Made by a program: the position numbers and the translations under genes
Notes under the pieces: generated by a model
Told to the model about the DNA's origin: nothing
The model's database searches: none
Seen by the model: only the letters and a program-made list of their open reading frames with translations
NCBI RefSeq assembly: GCF_963259705.1
Contig: NC_081844.1
Coordinates: 20,011,715-20,075,714 of the forward strand
Direction of reading: 5' to 3'
From: Myotis daubentonii
Taxonomy: Eukaryota; Chordata; Mammalia; Chiroptera; Vespertilionidae
Length of the DNA: 64,000 nt
Shown here: positions 1 to 15,359 of the stretch, piece by piece
Layout of the letters: every line of letters begins with the position of its first letter
Position numbering within the stretch: position 1 is the first letter of the stretch

Positions 1-140
1 ATTAATGATGAGAATCATTGATCAGCTGCCTCCTCCATGTCCCCCATTGGAGATCCAGCCCACAACCCCAGGCATGTGCCCTGACCGGGAATCGAACTGT
101 GACCTCCTGGTTCATAGGTTGACGCTCAACCACGGAGCCC
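1..140 (-). mobile_element. VES SINE, cut by window edge
   Basis: The tRNA-like half (ggctccgtggttgagcgtca on the minus strand) is complete; the A-rich end lies left of position 1. Confidence 0.85.
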
Positions 141-875
141 ATTTTCTAGTGGGACTGTTTGTCTTCCTTTTGTTGAGTTCTTTATATATTTTGGAAATTA
201 ACCCCTTATCAGTTGTATCATTGGCAAATATGCTCTCCCAATGCAGTGGGTTCCCTCTTCATTTTGATGATGGTTCCTTTTGCTGTGCAGTTTTTCAGTT
301 TGATGTACAGTATTCGTTTACTGACAGAGCGCCATCTGGTGTTGGGCAGCCAGGCCATATTCGGAGGACAGAGGGCTACAGAGTAGGGCCTACACACCCC
401 TGTGTCCATCCACCCCCAGGGAGTTTCACAAAGACTCAAATACATAACAGCAAACTGCAGTATGTTCTGGAAGACAAAGGAAGGATACCACGTAGAGATA
501 TAATGGGGGACCTTGCTGAGATGTGGGGGTCAGGGGGTGCTCACTTAAGGAAGTGGCTGTAAAGAGAGACCTCTAAGGACAGGAAGGTTGGGAGGATGAA
601 GTCTGAGGAAAGGGGAGGGTTTCTGGGCAGAGGCCATAGCACAGCACAAAGGCTCGAAGGACAGCCAATTTAGGGACCGATAGGTAATTGCAGGTGTGAG
701 AAGTCAGCAGGCACCACGTGGAGCAGCGCCCCAAACGCCACCTTAACAAGTGTGATGTGGTCCTCGGCATAGCTGGGAGCCATGGAGGGCGCTGGAGCTG
801 AGCGAGGGAGAGGTGGCAGGAGTCAAGCTTTACAATTAGCGGCCCAACAAATGGCGCTTTAGTCTGTGGCTATTT
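141..875. other. NXNL1 intron 1, unannotated stretch
   Basis: I see no gene here. The block lies in the presumed first intron of NXNL1. Part of 590-670 (a glycine-coding run around 'aggaaagggg') resembles worn ancient repeat sequence but could not be named. Confidence 0.4.
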
Positions 876-877
876 TA

Positions 878-1091
878 AAAAATATATATTTTTATTGATT
901 TCAGAGAGGAAGGGAGAGGGAGAGAGATAGAAACATCAATGATGAGAGAGAATCATTGATCAGCTGCCTCCTGCACGCCCCCTAATGGGGATCAAGCCCA
1001 CAACCCAGGCATGTGCCCTTGACCAGAATTGAACCCGGGACCCTTCAGCCCACAGACCGACACTCTATCCACTGAGCCAAACCAGCTAGGG
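878..1091 (-). mobile_element. VES SINE in NXNL1 intron
   Basis: Tail at left, tRNA-like head at right. Target duplication ctgtggctatttta / ctgtggttatttta. Confidence 0.9.
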
Positions 1092-1093
1092 CT

Positions 1094-2860
1094 GTGGTTA
1101 TTTTAGAACTTTCCCCTTTTCTGCAGCAAGCCTTTCACTCTTTTTAAACCCCAACTTTTCATTATGAAAATTTTCAAAAATACCAACAAGTTGGAAGAAG
1201 CACACAGGGAAACGCTAGGTCATTGTTAACATCTTGCCATATTTGCTTTCTCTACATACGGGCGAGGTTTGTGCTGAAACCTTTGAAAGTGAGTTGCAGA
1301 CTTCGTGACATTTTCTGATTTCATTCATTTTGTTACACAACAAGTTGGAAGTTTCTGGTCATGGAGAACTTCATCCTCCCCCTGAGCTTATCAAAGTTTG
1401 GACATTGGCTCACTCCCACTGCCCTTTGCAGCTGGGGAAGGGGGGGTTTTTCCCCCAGAAGTGGCAACATTGCCGTCCCTGAGGCAGAAATGCCAGCTGC
1501 CAGGGCATCGTAGAAAATGCTGACCTTGTTTGAGGCGCTCCTCTCAACAGAACATCCACCCAGCTGGCACCTGGAGAAAGGGAGCCAGTTCCAACCCCCA
1601 ACCCCCCCCCCCCCCAGGATTGCCAGATATAGGATTCCCAGTAAAACACAAATTTCACACGAACTATGAACAACTTCTGAGTATAAGTTTGTCCTACATA
1701 TTACATGGGACCTCCTTATACAAAAAAGTATTTGTTTATATGAGATTCCTACTTAACTGGGTGTCCTGTATCTTCACTTGCTGTCTGGCAACCTACTCCT
1801 GTGGGATTTTGCGGGTATCATGTGTTCTCTGGAAAAGGGCCACCCAGGAACCAAGGGGGTGGAAATTAAGAACGGAGGGTGAGGCGCGCTCCCCGGCCTT
1901 TCCCTTCCCCCTCCTCTTCCCTGCAAGTGTGTTAGCTTTGTCTTTCCCTCTCCGGAGCCAAAGGGCCCTTCTTCTGCCTCTAACTTGTTTCCTGAGCCTA
2001 CGCAGCCCAGCTGGCTGGCTTCTACTACTTCTGTAACTTTCTAATTTGGAAAAAAGAAAAAGAAAGAAAGAACTATGGGTGATGGGCCCAGTCTGGTCCC
2101 TTTACTCATCGCAGACTGTGCGGGATTCTGGCCAGATAGGTCCTGGGGTGTGTGTGTGGGCTGTGGATGGTTCTCACCAGCTTCCTCCTCAGACTGAAAA
2201 GAAAACGTTGTAGCCCTGTGGGCCCTGCGTGATCAAGTCAGCACCCCAATCTCCCTCCCACCTCAGGGCCTTCGCATGGGCTGCGCTGCGCCTTCTGCCT
2301 GGGACCCCTTCCCCCAACTCTCCACCCCCCCCCCGCCCCCGCCCTCCTCCTCCTGCAGATCTCAGCCCTCCCTAACCGCCAGCCCCTACCCACACTTCTT
2401 TATGGCATTTATCAATATCCATTCATTCCTCCCACACATTTCAGGAGTAGTACCTACTCTGCGTCCCACACTGTTTCAGGCACTGGGGACACAGTGAGTA
2501 AGAACAGAACCCGTGCCCTGGCGAAGCTAGTTCTATTGTGGGGGAAATCGCCCATGCGATGTGCAGGATGCTGACCGGCACTGAACGGCAGCGGGAAAGG
2601 AGGTGCTGCGACGTGAAGTTGGGTCTCAATGGGCAGAGGTCTGGGAAGAGCGCACCAGGAAGAGCAGACGGGAGACGGCCCATGCAAAGTCCCTGAGACG
2701 GAGCGAGTCGGGCTGTCGGAGGGAGGCACAGCGCAGGGCCGGTGTGGCCTGGCCTGCCCGGGTCCCGGGCTTCCCCAGCGCCCAGCCCGGGCATGCACAC
2801 GGGGCGTTCAGTTCAGTAGATGTGGGGGTCCCGGCTCGGGGTCACTGACCTGCCGGCCGT
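1094..2860. other. NXNL1 intron 1, no gene
   Basis: No conserved exon is visible. It contains a C-homopolymer at 1598-1616, a repeat-like pyrimidine-rich segment near 1870-2052 that recurs at 8600 and 17215, and C-rich low-complexity DNA at 2310-2360. Confidence 0.45.
1870..2052 (+). repeat. Unnamed repeat, copy in NXNL1 intron
   Basis: It shares 'aagggcccttcttctgcctc', 'cagcccagctggctggcttc' and 'cttctgtaactttctaattt' with the copies at 8600 and 17215. It lacks the AATAAA that the other two carry. Confidence 0.55.
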
Positions 2861-2864
2861 GCAG

Positions 2865-3183
2865 GGACCTCGGACGCCAGTTCTCGGTGGAGCGGCTGCC
2901 CGCCGTCGTGGTGCTCAAGCCGAGCGGGGACGTGCTCACGCGCGACGCGGCCGACGAGATCCGGCGCCTGGGCCCCGCCTGCTTCGCCAACTGGCAGGAG
3001 GCGGCGGAGGTGCTGGACCGCAGCTTCCTGCAGCCCGAGGACCTGGACGACCCCGCGCCGCGCAGCCTCACCGAGCCGCTGCGGCGCCGCAAGTACCGCG
3101 TGGACGGGGCGGGGCGGGGCGCACACGGCCGGGCTGCGGGGGGCGCCCCCGGGGCGGAGGGCGCGGCGGGGGAGCTGTTCTGA
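2865..3183 (+). CDS. NXNL1: NXNL1 (rod-derived cone viability factor), terminal exon, partial
   Basis: This is the second and last coding exon of nucleoredoxin-like 1, a thioredoxin-fold protein of photoreceptors; its short intron-retaining form is the secreted factor RdCVF. The exon follows a gcag acceptor at 2861-2864 and starts in phase 2, finishing an Arg codon before DLGRQFSVERLPAVVVLKP, a family hallmark that includes the thioredoxin cis-Pro region. FANWQEAAEVLDR follows, then a Gly/Ala-rich C-terminus ending ELF and a TGA at 3181-3183. The exon encodes about 105 residues, roughly half of the usual 210-aa protein. The first exon, with the CxxC-type active site, is not found between 1 and 2864, so it must lie left of the window. 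The GC-rich tail after position 3100 looks less conserved than the rest. Identity is secure from the motif and from synteny with TMEM221. Confidence 0.93.
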
Positions 3184-4160
3184 CCTGGGTGGGGGATGAC
3201 CAGAGGGGGGTCTGTAATGACACCTCCGAGGAGGCGGGGGTGGGATGGGGGGTTGTTCTGACCCCCTGGTGGGGCGGGTCTACGGGGCGCCCTCACCCCT
3301 CACCCCTCGCCCCTTACCCGGTGGTGGGTGGGGCCGGGGGCTACTCTCAGCTCCCCAAGGTGGAATCAGAGACGGGCCCCACAGGGTCCGAGCGGGGCGG
3401 CGGGGGGCGGGGGTGGCATTCTGAGTTCTGGCCAGGAGGTGGGGCCCCAGCCGGAGGCCATAGCAGGGAGGCGGGGGAGTGTAGGGGGAGTTCTCCAGAT
3501 GGCGGGCAAGGCCCACGGGGGAGTGGGAAGGGCCTGGTGTTGTTGTTAATCCTCACCCCCGGACATTTTTTCCATTGATTTTTTTAAAGAGCGAGTGAAC
3601 GGAAGGGAGGGGAGAAAGAGAAAAAAAACATGGTGTGAGGCACATTGACTGGTTGCCTCCCACACGCGCCTGCATCCCAGGTACTTGCCCGTGACCAGGA
3701 GTCAAACCCGAGGCCCTTCATGGGCAGATGCTCTACCCACTGCCCCAGGCCGGCCAGGGCCGGAAGGGTCATTCTGAGGCCCGGGGAGGGGGGAGGAGCT
3801 GGAGGAGTCTGTTCTGATCCCGCCCCCCTCCCCCCAACACACACCCCGGCAGGTGAAGGGCGGGAGGAGATCTGGCTGTGAGATACCCTCTCCCCAAAGG
3901 GGGCGGACCCGGGGCCTGGCCTGTCCTCCAGGGGCGCGCGTCTGAGCCTTCCGTCCGGGTCTCCAGAAATATTTTTACTACGATCTGGATGAGGTGGGAT
4001 CGTTACTGGTTCCAACACGGGAAAATGCAAATCAAATCGAATAATCGTGCTGAGGGCGCTCAGCCCATCTTCCATGAACTGAGATGTCCATGCTGTGGAA
4101 TTGTGCACCTGGAACCTGGATAGTTTTGTTAAGCAGTGTCACCCCAATAAACTCAATAAA
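3184..4160 (+). other. NXNL1 3' flank with tandem polyadenylation signals
   Basis: G-rich sequence follows the NXNL1 stop codon. Two AATAAA hexamers at 4146-4151 and 4155-4160 are the first good polyadenylation signals downstream. The AT-richer stretch 3960-4160 ending in them looks like the tail of an old interspersed repeat, so the signals may be repeat-derived. Confidence 0.4.
3560..3761 (-). mobile_element. SINE downstream of NXNL1
   Basis: A diverged relative of VES; the head reads ggccctggccggcctggggc on the minus strand. Confidence 0.75.
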
Positions 4161-4318
4161 AGGGGGGAAATGAGGTGTCCGTGTATTTAATATGCAAACT
4201 ACAACAACCCTTTATCGTTTATACGGGATGCATTTCAATACTTGGTGCCATGGATGCCGGGGTCCCGAGTGTTCCCGGAGAGACAACAGAATTCTATATG
4301 GTAAAGAGCTAATATGTT

Positions 4319-4538
4319 TTTTTTAAAAAATATATTTTATTGAGTTTTTACAGAGAGGAAAGGAGAGAGATAGAGAGTCAGAAACATCGATGAGAGAGAA
4401 ACATCGACCAGCTGCCTCCTGCACACTCCCCACTGGGGATGTGCCCGCAACCAAGGTACATGCCCTTGACCGGAATCGAACCTGGGACCTTTCAGTCCGC
4501 AGCCGACGCTCCATCCACTGAGCCAAGCCGGTTTCGGC
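4319..4538 (-). mobile_element. VES SINE, young
   Basis: Perfect 15-bp target duplication AAGAGCTAATATGTT at 4304-4318 and 4539-4553. Confidence 0.93.
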
Positions 4539-4554
4539 AAGAGCTAATATGTTA

Positions 4555-5189
4555 ATTAGATCGAACAGCAGAACGACAGCCCGGACGACCTTCCGGACAA
4601 AGCCGGGCTGCAAGGGCCGGCCGCGCCCCTTGCACGAATTCTCGTAGAGAAATAAAAAAACCAAAACCCCAGTCTGGAACCCCTTCCTGGCTGTACGACT
4701 CGGACAGTCACCGCCGTCTCTAAGCCTCCTTTCTTTCTTCTGAAAAATGACACGAAGGGCACGTCCTATCTGGCAGGTCCCGCGGGGACAGGAGTTATCT
4801 GGGCGCCAGGAACCTCTGGGTTTTGCCTCTGGCGCCACCTGAGCGAGGGGTGGTGAGCCAAGTTGTCCGGGGGGCGGGGCCAAACAGGTAAATGAGATGT
4901 AAACCCCTTCCCTGCGCCTAATCTCCGGAAAGGCTGACACGCCGCTGCTCTGGGCCCGGGCGGCCTGGGGACTGGACTAGTGCGGCCTTATTTCCTTCCC
5001 ACCCCCAACCCCCGATCTCCAGGTCGGTGATGCCGCCTATTGCAGGTTCCAGCCAGTGTTCTCTTTGCGGACCTCAGTGAGCCACCTGTGCACGGGACCC
5101 CGGTGATAATGGCTCTTAAATTCAGTGTACCTAACGGCACGGTGCAGGCTCGTCTGCAGCTTTTAGAAGACAACCGTTTTGTGGGGCTT
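4555..5189. other. Intergenic, NXNL1-TMEM221
   Basis: Nothing coding is supported between the VES element and the GA-rich element. GC content rises toward the TMEM221 promoter. Confidence 0.4.
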
Positions 5190-5191
5190 TT

Positions 5192-5264
<73 letters not shown>

Positions 5265-5360
5265 AGACGCCCGAACTAGGCATGTGCCCGACCCCAATCC
5301 AACAGGCAACTTCTCTGGTGTCCCAGAGGACGCTCCAACCAGCTGAGCCGGGCCCGGGCC
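5190..5360 (-). mobile_element. SINE with expanded (GA)n
   Basis: A (GA)n run of about 66 bases (5194-5259) replaces the usual purine-rich tail region of the SINE; the tRNA-like head is at 5330-5360. Confidence 0.8.
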
Positions 5361-5399
5361 AAGTTCCTTTTAAAAAACAACAATGAAACAGGTGCTTAG

Positions 5400-10150
<4,751 letters not shown>

Positions 10151-11060
10151 GCTCAGGGGTCAGGGACAGAGAGCTGGTGTGAGGCAGTGGGAAGAGCAGT
10201 GTGCAGAGATCAGTCACAGTAGCAGTACAACTTGTTCTCTTTCAGTTCACAGCATCCCTCAAAGTTGCCTCATGGCACAAAATGGCTGCCAGGGCTCCAG
10301 CCTTCACATCCTCATTCAGAGAGAAAGGCAGAGGCCAGGGCTGGCTCAGCATCTTTCCAAAGTCTTCCTGGGAGGCCTTGGGACCTTTCTGCTTATTTCA
10401 CATTGATCAGGCCATGGCCACAACTTGCTGCAGGGGAGACTGGGAAATGCAGCGACGCAGACAGTGAGGTTCTGGGATAGGCAGGAGGGGCGGGTGGGGC
10501 TTAGGCAGCGGGTCTCTAAATGTCTCCGTCCATTTTACAGATGAGGAAACCGAGGCCCAGAGAGGGGCAGTGACTCACCACGGGTCCCCCGGCCAGTACT
10601 GAGCATCAGAGCCAGGTCCTGTAACCCCCATGCTGCTGACAGTGCAAGTCTCTGCGCCTCCTTCCCGTCTGTGAGCATGTGAAACCTGTGTGTGCAGAGC
10701 TCAGAGCAGCCCAGGGCCACGCAGCCCTGCAGGGCTGCACCCAGACTCCTGGCTGTGGGTCCGTGGTGAGGGCTCACCACTCCGTGTCTCAGTTTCCTTG
10801 TCTGTAACGTGGGGACAGAATCGATCCCTCTGCCTAGGGCTCCCATGAGACTCCGTGTAAGCCATTCCGGGGGCCTGTGCACAGTAGGTTGTCAATGTGT
10901 GGCAGCCGGTGCTGCTGTCAGCCGGGGCGCCTGGTGGCTGAGAAAGATGAGTTGATGGCCAGTTTGTGGGGCTCATGGAACTGGCAGGGCTTGGAGTGGA
11001 TAACTCAGAGTCCCAGGGGTCTCCAGAGGCCCTGGCCCCACTCCCATCCTGCAAATAAAC
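10151..11060 (+). other. TMEM221 3' untranslated region and flank
   Basis: The region after the stop codon reaches an AATAAA at 11054-11059, the likely polyadenylation signal. A MIR-like piece lies near 10770-10900 (ctcagtttccttgtctgtaa). Confidence 0.5.
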
Positions 11061-12004
11061 TCTGGCCCGCACTATCTCCACGTCACTTGAGCCACATCTG
11101 AATGTGCTTGTGGCCAAGCCCGGGCTTGGGGTAAGGAGTGGGGTGGCAGGAGTGAGGGTGGGGAGGGCAGGAAGGGGAGATGGGGTTTGCCCTGGGAACT
11201 GTCTCCCACAAATCTTCAAACATACAAATTTCACCAGGAGTGGGGGTGGTCTGGCCCCCCACCCCTACCCAAATGTGCAGATGTCCCAGGAATTTTCCAG
11301 CCTGTCCCTTCCTGAGCCACGTGAGGACTCCGGGGCCCAGGCAGCAGAGGAGGCTCAGCCACAGCAAAGGAAACCCCTTAGGACTCTTCCCAATGGGCAG
11401 AGAAGGGGCAGCACCCAGCAGGGCGGCTGGTCCCCAAGCCTGACCCTGGGGAGGGACCCAGCTGACCACAGACCTGGGTGTCCCACCAGCCTTGGCCCTC
11501 TCCCCCCTGCGTCCCTGGGAAGCGGCACAGACTTCCTCCGCACCGTGGCGTGGGGTCAGGAGACCGTGGACGTGAGCATGCCCAGTGAGCGTGGGCTCTT
11601 GGGGAGCATGATGGATATCAGCAAAGAGGATAAAATGAGAATAAATGTTCTGGGCCAGGTGCTTTCCCATCCTTAGTTCATCTTCAGGTCAACCCCACCC
11701 ACAGATGGGGAAACTGAGGCCTGAGAAGTGAGGCCACCCAGCAGCAATGGCTGGAACCCCATCACCGAGGGATCCAGGACAGAGCAGGTTCCTGAGGACA
11801 CAGGGGACTCCAGCTTCTAAAACTCATTGGAATGGGGCAGGCCTTGGGGACTCAGGGCGGAGGAGAGAGGAGAATGAGGACCGGCTGGCTGCCGGTGCAG
11901 AGGGCCTCACTCCGGGACTGGTCAGGGGAGCTAGAAGCTGGGCCCCTCGCCTCATAGCCAGGACTAGGGTGGGAGTACAACACATAAGGAGGCCGAAAAG
12001 GATT
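11061..12004. other. Intergenic TMEM221-MVB12A, left part
   Basis: No gene is supported. A MIR-like core (acagatggggaaactgaggc) occurs at about 11700-11722. Confidence 0.4.
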
Positions 12005-12345
12005 GAAAACTGGTGTTCAAACAAGTCCTTGCACATGCATGTTCACAGCAGTACTAGTGACAATCACCCAAAGTCCACAAACTGATGAATGGATGAACAA
12101 AATGTGGTCCATCTGCACAGTGGACTGTCGCTCAGCCATCAAAAGGAAAGAAGCACTGACGCCCGCTGCAACACGATGAACCCTGGAGACATCACACTGA
12201 GTAAGAGCAGCCAGACACAAAGGGCCACATATTGTGGTTCCATCTGTATGGAATGTCCTCAACAGGCAAATCTAGAGACGGAAAGCAGGCCGGTGGCTGC
12301 CAGGAGCTGGGAGAGGCTGCTGGGCCTCCTTTTGGGGTGGTGAAA
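12005..12345 (+). mobile_element. Ancient L1 fragment
   Basis: The series 'tgaatggatgaacaaaatgtgg', 'ctcagccatcaaaaggaa', 'agccagacacaaagggccac' and 'gtggctgccaggagctggg' matches a widespread old mammalian L1 segment. It is diverged and has no open frame. Confidence 0.65.
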
Positions 12346-12587
12346 TGTTCTGGGAGTGTAGAGGTTAAGTTACTGCTCAGGGCCACCCCTGGCAAGCAGT
12401 GGAGCTGGGACGTGTCTCTCCAGAAAGGTCCCTCGTCCCTCTCGGTACCCGGGTTCGGGCGATGCCTGGCTCTCAGCGCCCAGGAGCGAGTAAAAGGCAG
12501 GAATAGGTAAGGCTTCGTTCCCTTGGTAGCCCAAGATGGTGTCAGCTCAGCCTGGGGCTGTTTGACATTTTTTCATTTTATTTTTTA

Positions 12588-12782
12588 AGGTATATTTTTA
12601 TTGATTTCAGAGAGGGAGAAACAGAAACATCAATGATGAGAATCACTGATCGGCTGCCTCCTGCACACGCCCTACTGGGGACTGAGCCCACAACCTGGGC
12701 ATGTGCCCTTGACCGGAATCGAATCCAGGACCCTTCAGTCTGCAGGCCGAAGCTCCATCCACGGAGCCAAGCCAGCCAGGGC
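12588..12782 (-). mobile_element. VES SINE
   Basis: Head gccctggctggcttggctcc on the minus strand; tail with tatttttattgatttcagag at left. Confidence 0.88.
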
Positions 12783-13209
12783 GCCTGGGCTGTTCGGATT
12801 GGTGTGGCCCTGCTCCCTCCCGGGTGCTGTGAGGGGCCGGGCCCAGCAGGGCGGAGGGCTGGGATTTTGCAGGACCCTGTGACAGCCGGCCCAGTCAGAC
12901 CGAGGCCAGCACAGGTCATCCAAGGGCCCCGATCACACCCGGTTGCCCTGGAAAGTGATCCAGGGATGGTTTCGGGGTAGCTGAGAAGGCAACCAGGGAA
13001 AACAAACAACCTTTGCTTTCCAGCCAGATTGAATTCCCAGGCCGGCGCCAGAGCAGCCTGGGCGGGACCTGGCAGGGGCCGGCAGAGCCCACAGGGGAGA
13101 TGGGGAGATAGCTCAGCACTGGAGGCCTAGTTCTCTCAGGGCAGCTGAGTGTGTGGGGGAGGAGTACCTTGTGCACGGTTTCCCCCCACCCCTCCAAGAC
13201 AGCTGTCTT

Positions 13210-13745
13210 CCCTATTAGACCCCAGCACAGGGCTCGCCCTCCCCCCCAGACCCCAGAGCAGGGCTCGCCCTCCCCCCCAGACTACAGAGCAGGGCTCGCC
13301 CTCCCCCCCAGACTACAGAGCAGGGCTCGCCCTCCCCCCCAGACTACAGAGCAGGGCTCGCCCTCCCCCCCAGACTACAGAGCAGGGCTCGCCCTCCCCC
13401 CCAGACCCCAGAGCAGGGCTCGCCCTCCCCCCTAGACCCCAGAGCAGGTCTCGCCCTCCCCCCCAGACCCCAGAGCAGGGCTCGTCCTCCCCCCCAGACC
13501 CTAGAGCAGGGCTCGCCCTCTCCCATCAGACCCCAGAACAGGGGCTCGCCCTCCCTCCCAGACTCCAGAGCAGGGCTCGCCCTCCCCCCCAGACCCCAGA
13601 GCAGGGCTCGCCCTCTCCCATCAGACCCCAGAACAGGGGCTTGCCCTCCCCTGTCAGACCCTAGAGCAGGGCTTTGCCTCCCCGGTCAGACCCCACAGTA
13701 GAACTTCGCCCCTCCTCTCAGACCCCAGAGCAGGGAACCCTCTTC
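13210..13745. repeat. 31-bp minisatellite
   Basis: About seventeen head-to-tail copies of a 31-bp unit built on 'agagcagggctcgccctccc', then a C run and 'agac' followed by tac or ccc. The central copies (13250-13440) are nearly identical and the outer ones have drifted. Because 31 is not a multiple of three, the array reads open in several frames and makes spurious Pro/Arg-rich reading frames on both strands. Confidence 0.92.
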
Positions 13746-15075
13746 CCTCAGGCCCCTGGGGTCATGTTGTTAGACATAAAGGTCTGGTTGGGTGGTTTGT
13801 CCCTTTAGGCCCCATGGGACCCATTGTGGCCAATGAGCTGTGACCTGACCTTGAACAAGGAACTTCCTAGCTAGGCCATTTAACTGATAGCCCAGACTTT
13901 TCTGAGTCTGACACCCCCCCCCCGCCCCCCTGCCCCGTCAGGAGATGGTGGCTGCCCCTTCACCTGGATTTCCAACTATGACCCACAGAGTCTGCCGCAC
14001 GTGGTGTGGATGAGAAATAACCCTTAGCCCCTGAGCCAGAGACCTGGGGGCTTTCTGCATTGTTTGCAACTCCACGTTTGCACATGCTCTTGCCGACTAA
14101 ACCCCCAAATCAAAATACTCCTGGTGCTTTGTGCTCCCTGGAGGACACGTGCAGAGCAGGGCCATGTGCACCGGCAGACACCACCGGCACATGTTCCCGG
14201 CTGAGGCGGAGCAGGGTGACACTCTGCCTTCTGTTCCAGCTCAGACGGTAAACGAGTCTTTTCTGCGGTCTACTTTTCCCATTTCTGTGCTTTCTCTTGG
14301 CATTTCGCTGTTTAAAAAGGCCCCACACATGGTGCCGAAGTGCCATCTGGTATCCCTAAGCTCCAGCGGGCTGCCTCGTACTATCAGAGAAGATATGTGT
14401 GAGGTGAGCTGTGTTCAGGTGTGAGTTACACTGCTGTTGGCAGTGAGTTCAAGGTTAAGGATGCAGCAGTATCCGTATAATAATCAAGGTAATAACCACT
14501 TGACAAAAATGTGACCACAGCTACTCATAGAAACCCACCCATTTTCCTGAGGAGCCCAAGATTCACTCATTCCATTTTCTCCGCAACTTTAGTATAAAAT
14601 GGAACGACTGAGAATAATGAGGGTCGACCCTTGTATCCATAGCTCAGTGGAGGGAAAGGATGCACAGCCAGCTTTCTGGCGGAGAGCAGGCTCTGGGCTC
14701 CAAGCCCAGCTGTGATCTTGGCTGTCCGCGGCCTCAGTGTCACCATCTGTGAAATGGTGACAGAACAGGGGCTTCCCACCGGGCTGTGACGGGACTAAAT
14801 GAGACACCTGTCTAAGGTGTTGCGAGTGGTCCCCGAGATACACGGTAGCTGTTACTATGACGTTACTGTGCGCAAGGACAGGGGAGCAGGACTGGGTCTT
14901 CCTCGCGACCGAGAATCCTGGGCCTCGGTTTCCATCTGCGGAACAGGAGGAGCAGCAGGCCACCTCCCCGGGATTTCCCCCGCTTGCGGGGTCACGGCTG
15001 TCCGGCTGGCACAAGGTGAAGACCACGAGCCACACTCAGGGCCAGGATCAGGACTCCAGACGGCAGACGGCATAG
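13746..15075. other. Intergenic, between minisatellite and MVB12A 3' end
   Basis: I see no gene. A MIR-type element covers roughly 14690-14870 (ctcagtgtcaccatctgtga, then gggactaaatgagacacctg). A short C run lies at 13913-13928. Confidence 0.45.
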
Positions 15076-15077
15076 TG

Positions 15078-15083
15078 TTTATT
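15078..15083 (-). terminator. MVB12A polyadenylation signal
   Basis: The plus strand reads tttatt, so the minus strand carries AATAAA about 280 bases after the MVB12A stop codon, a suitable 3' UTR length. Confidence 0.7.
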
Positions 15084-15359
15084 GCCCAGAGGACAGCCTG
15101 TGGCCTCCGGGCACCAGACAGTCTTGACACAAATGACGTGAAGGCACCGGTTTCCATCTCGCCCCACCTCTGCCCTACAGGGCCTGGGGCAGGAGACCCC
15201 ATCAAGCAGCCAGGTCCACCCCCATCGGGCCAGCAGCTCCCCAGGGGCTGAGGGTCCAGAATGCCCTGTGCTGCCAAGGTCCCCAACATGAGCTAGGGTG
15301 GGGCAGCTGCCAGTCCTGGGGGTGTGGGGCAGGGGCCCCTTCCCTGGGACAGGAAGGGG

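Noticed and set aside
1..2860. NXNL1 first exon
   Set aside because: No sequence resembling the conserved N-terminal part was found; it must lie outside the window.
2808..3578. Long antisense and alternative-frame frames over the NXNL1 exon
   Set aside because: GC-rich shadow frames; only the frame with the NXNL1 motif is conserved.
4337..4540. Many 60-120 codon frames ending in [14 protein letters not shown] sequence
   Set aside because: These are translations of VES SINEs; the same peptide recurs at every VES copy.
5194..5259. Arg-Glu repeat protein
   Set aside because: Translation of a (GA)n simple repeat within a SINE tail.
13149..13664. Open frames of 94-171 codons, Pro/Arg-rich, on both strands
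   Set aside because: They are translations of the 31-bp minisatellite, which stays open because the unit has few stop codons in any frame.
13210..13745. CRISPR-like alternation of repeat and spacer
   Set aside because: Repeats follow one another without unique spacers, and the genome is mammalian.
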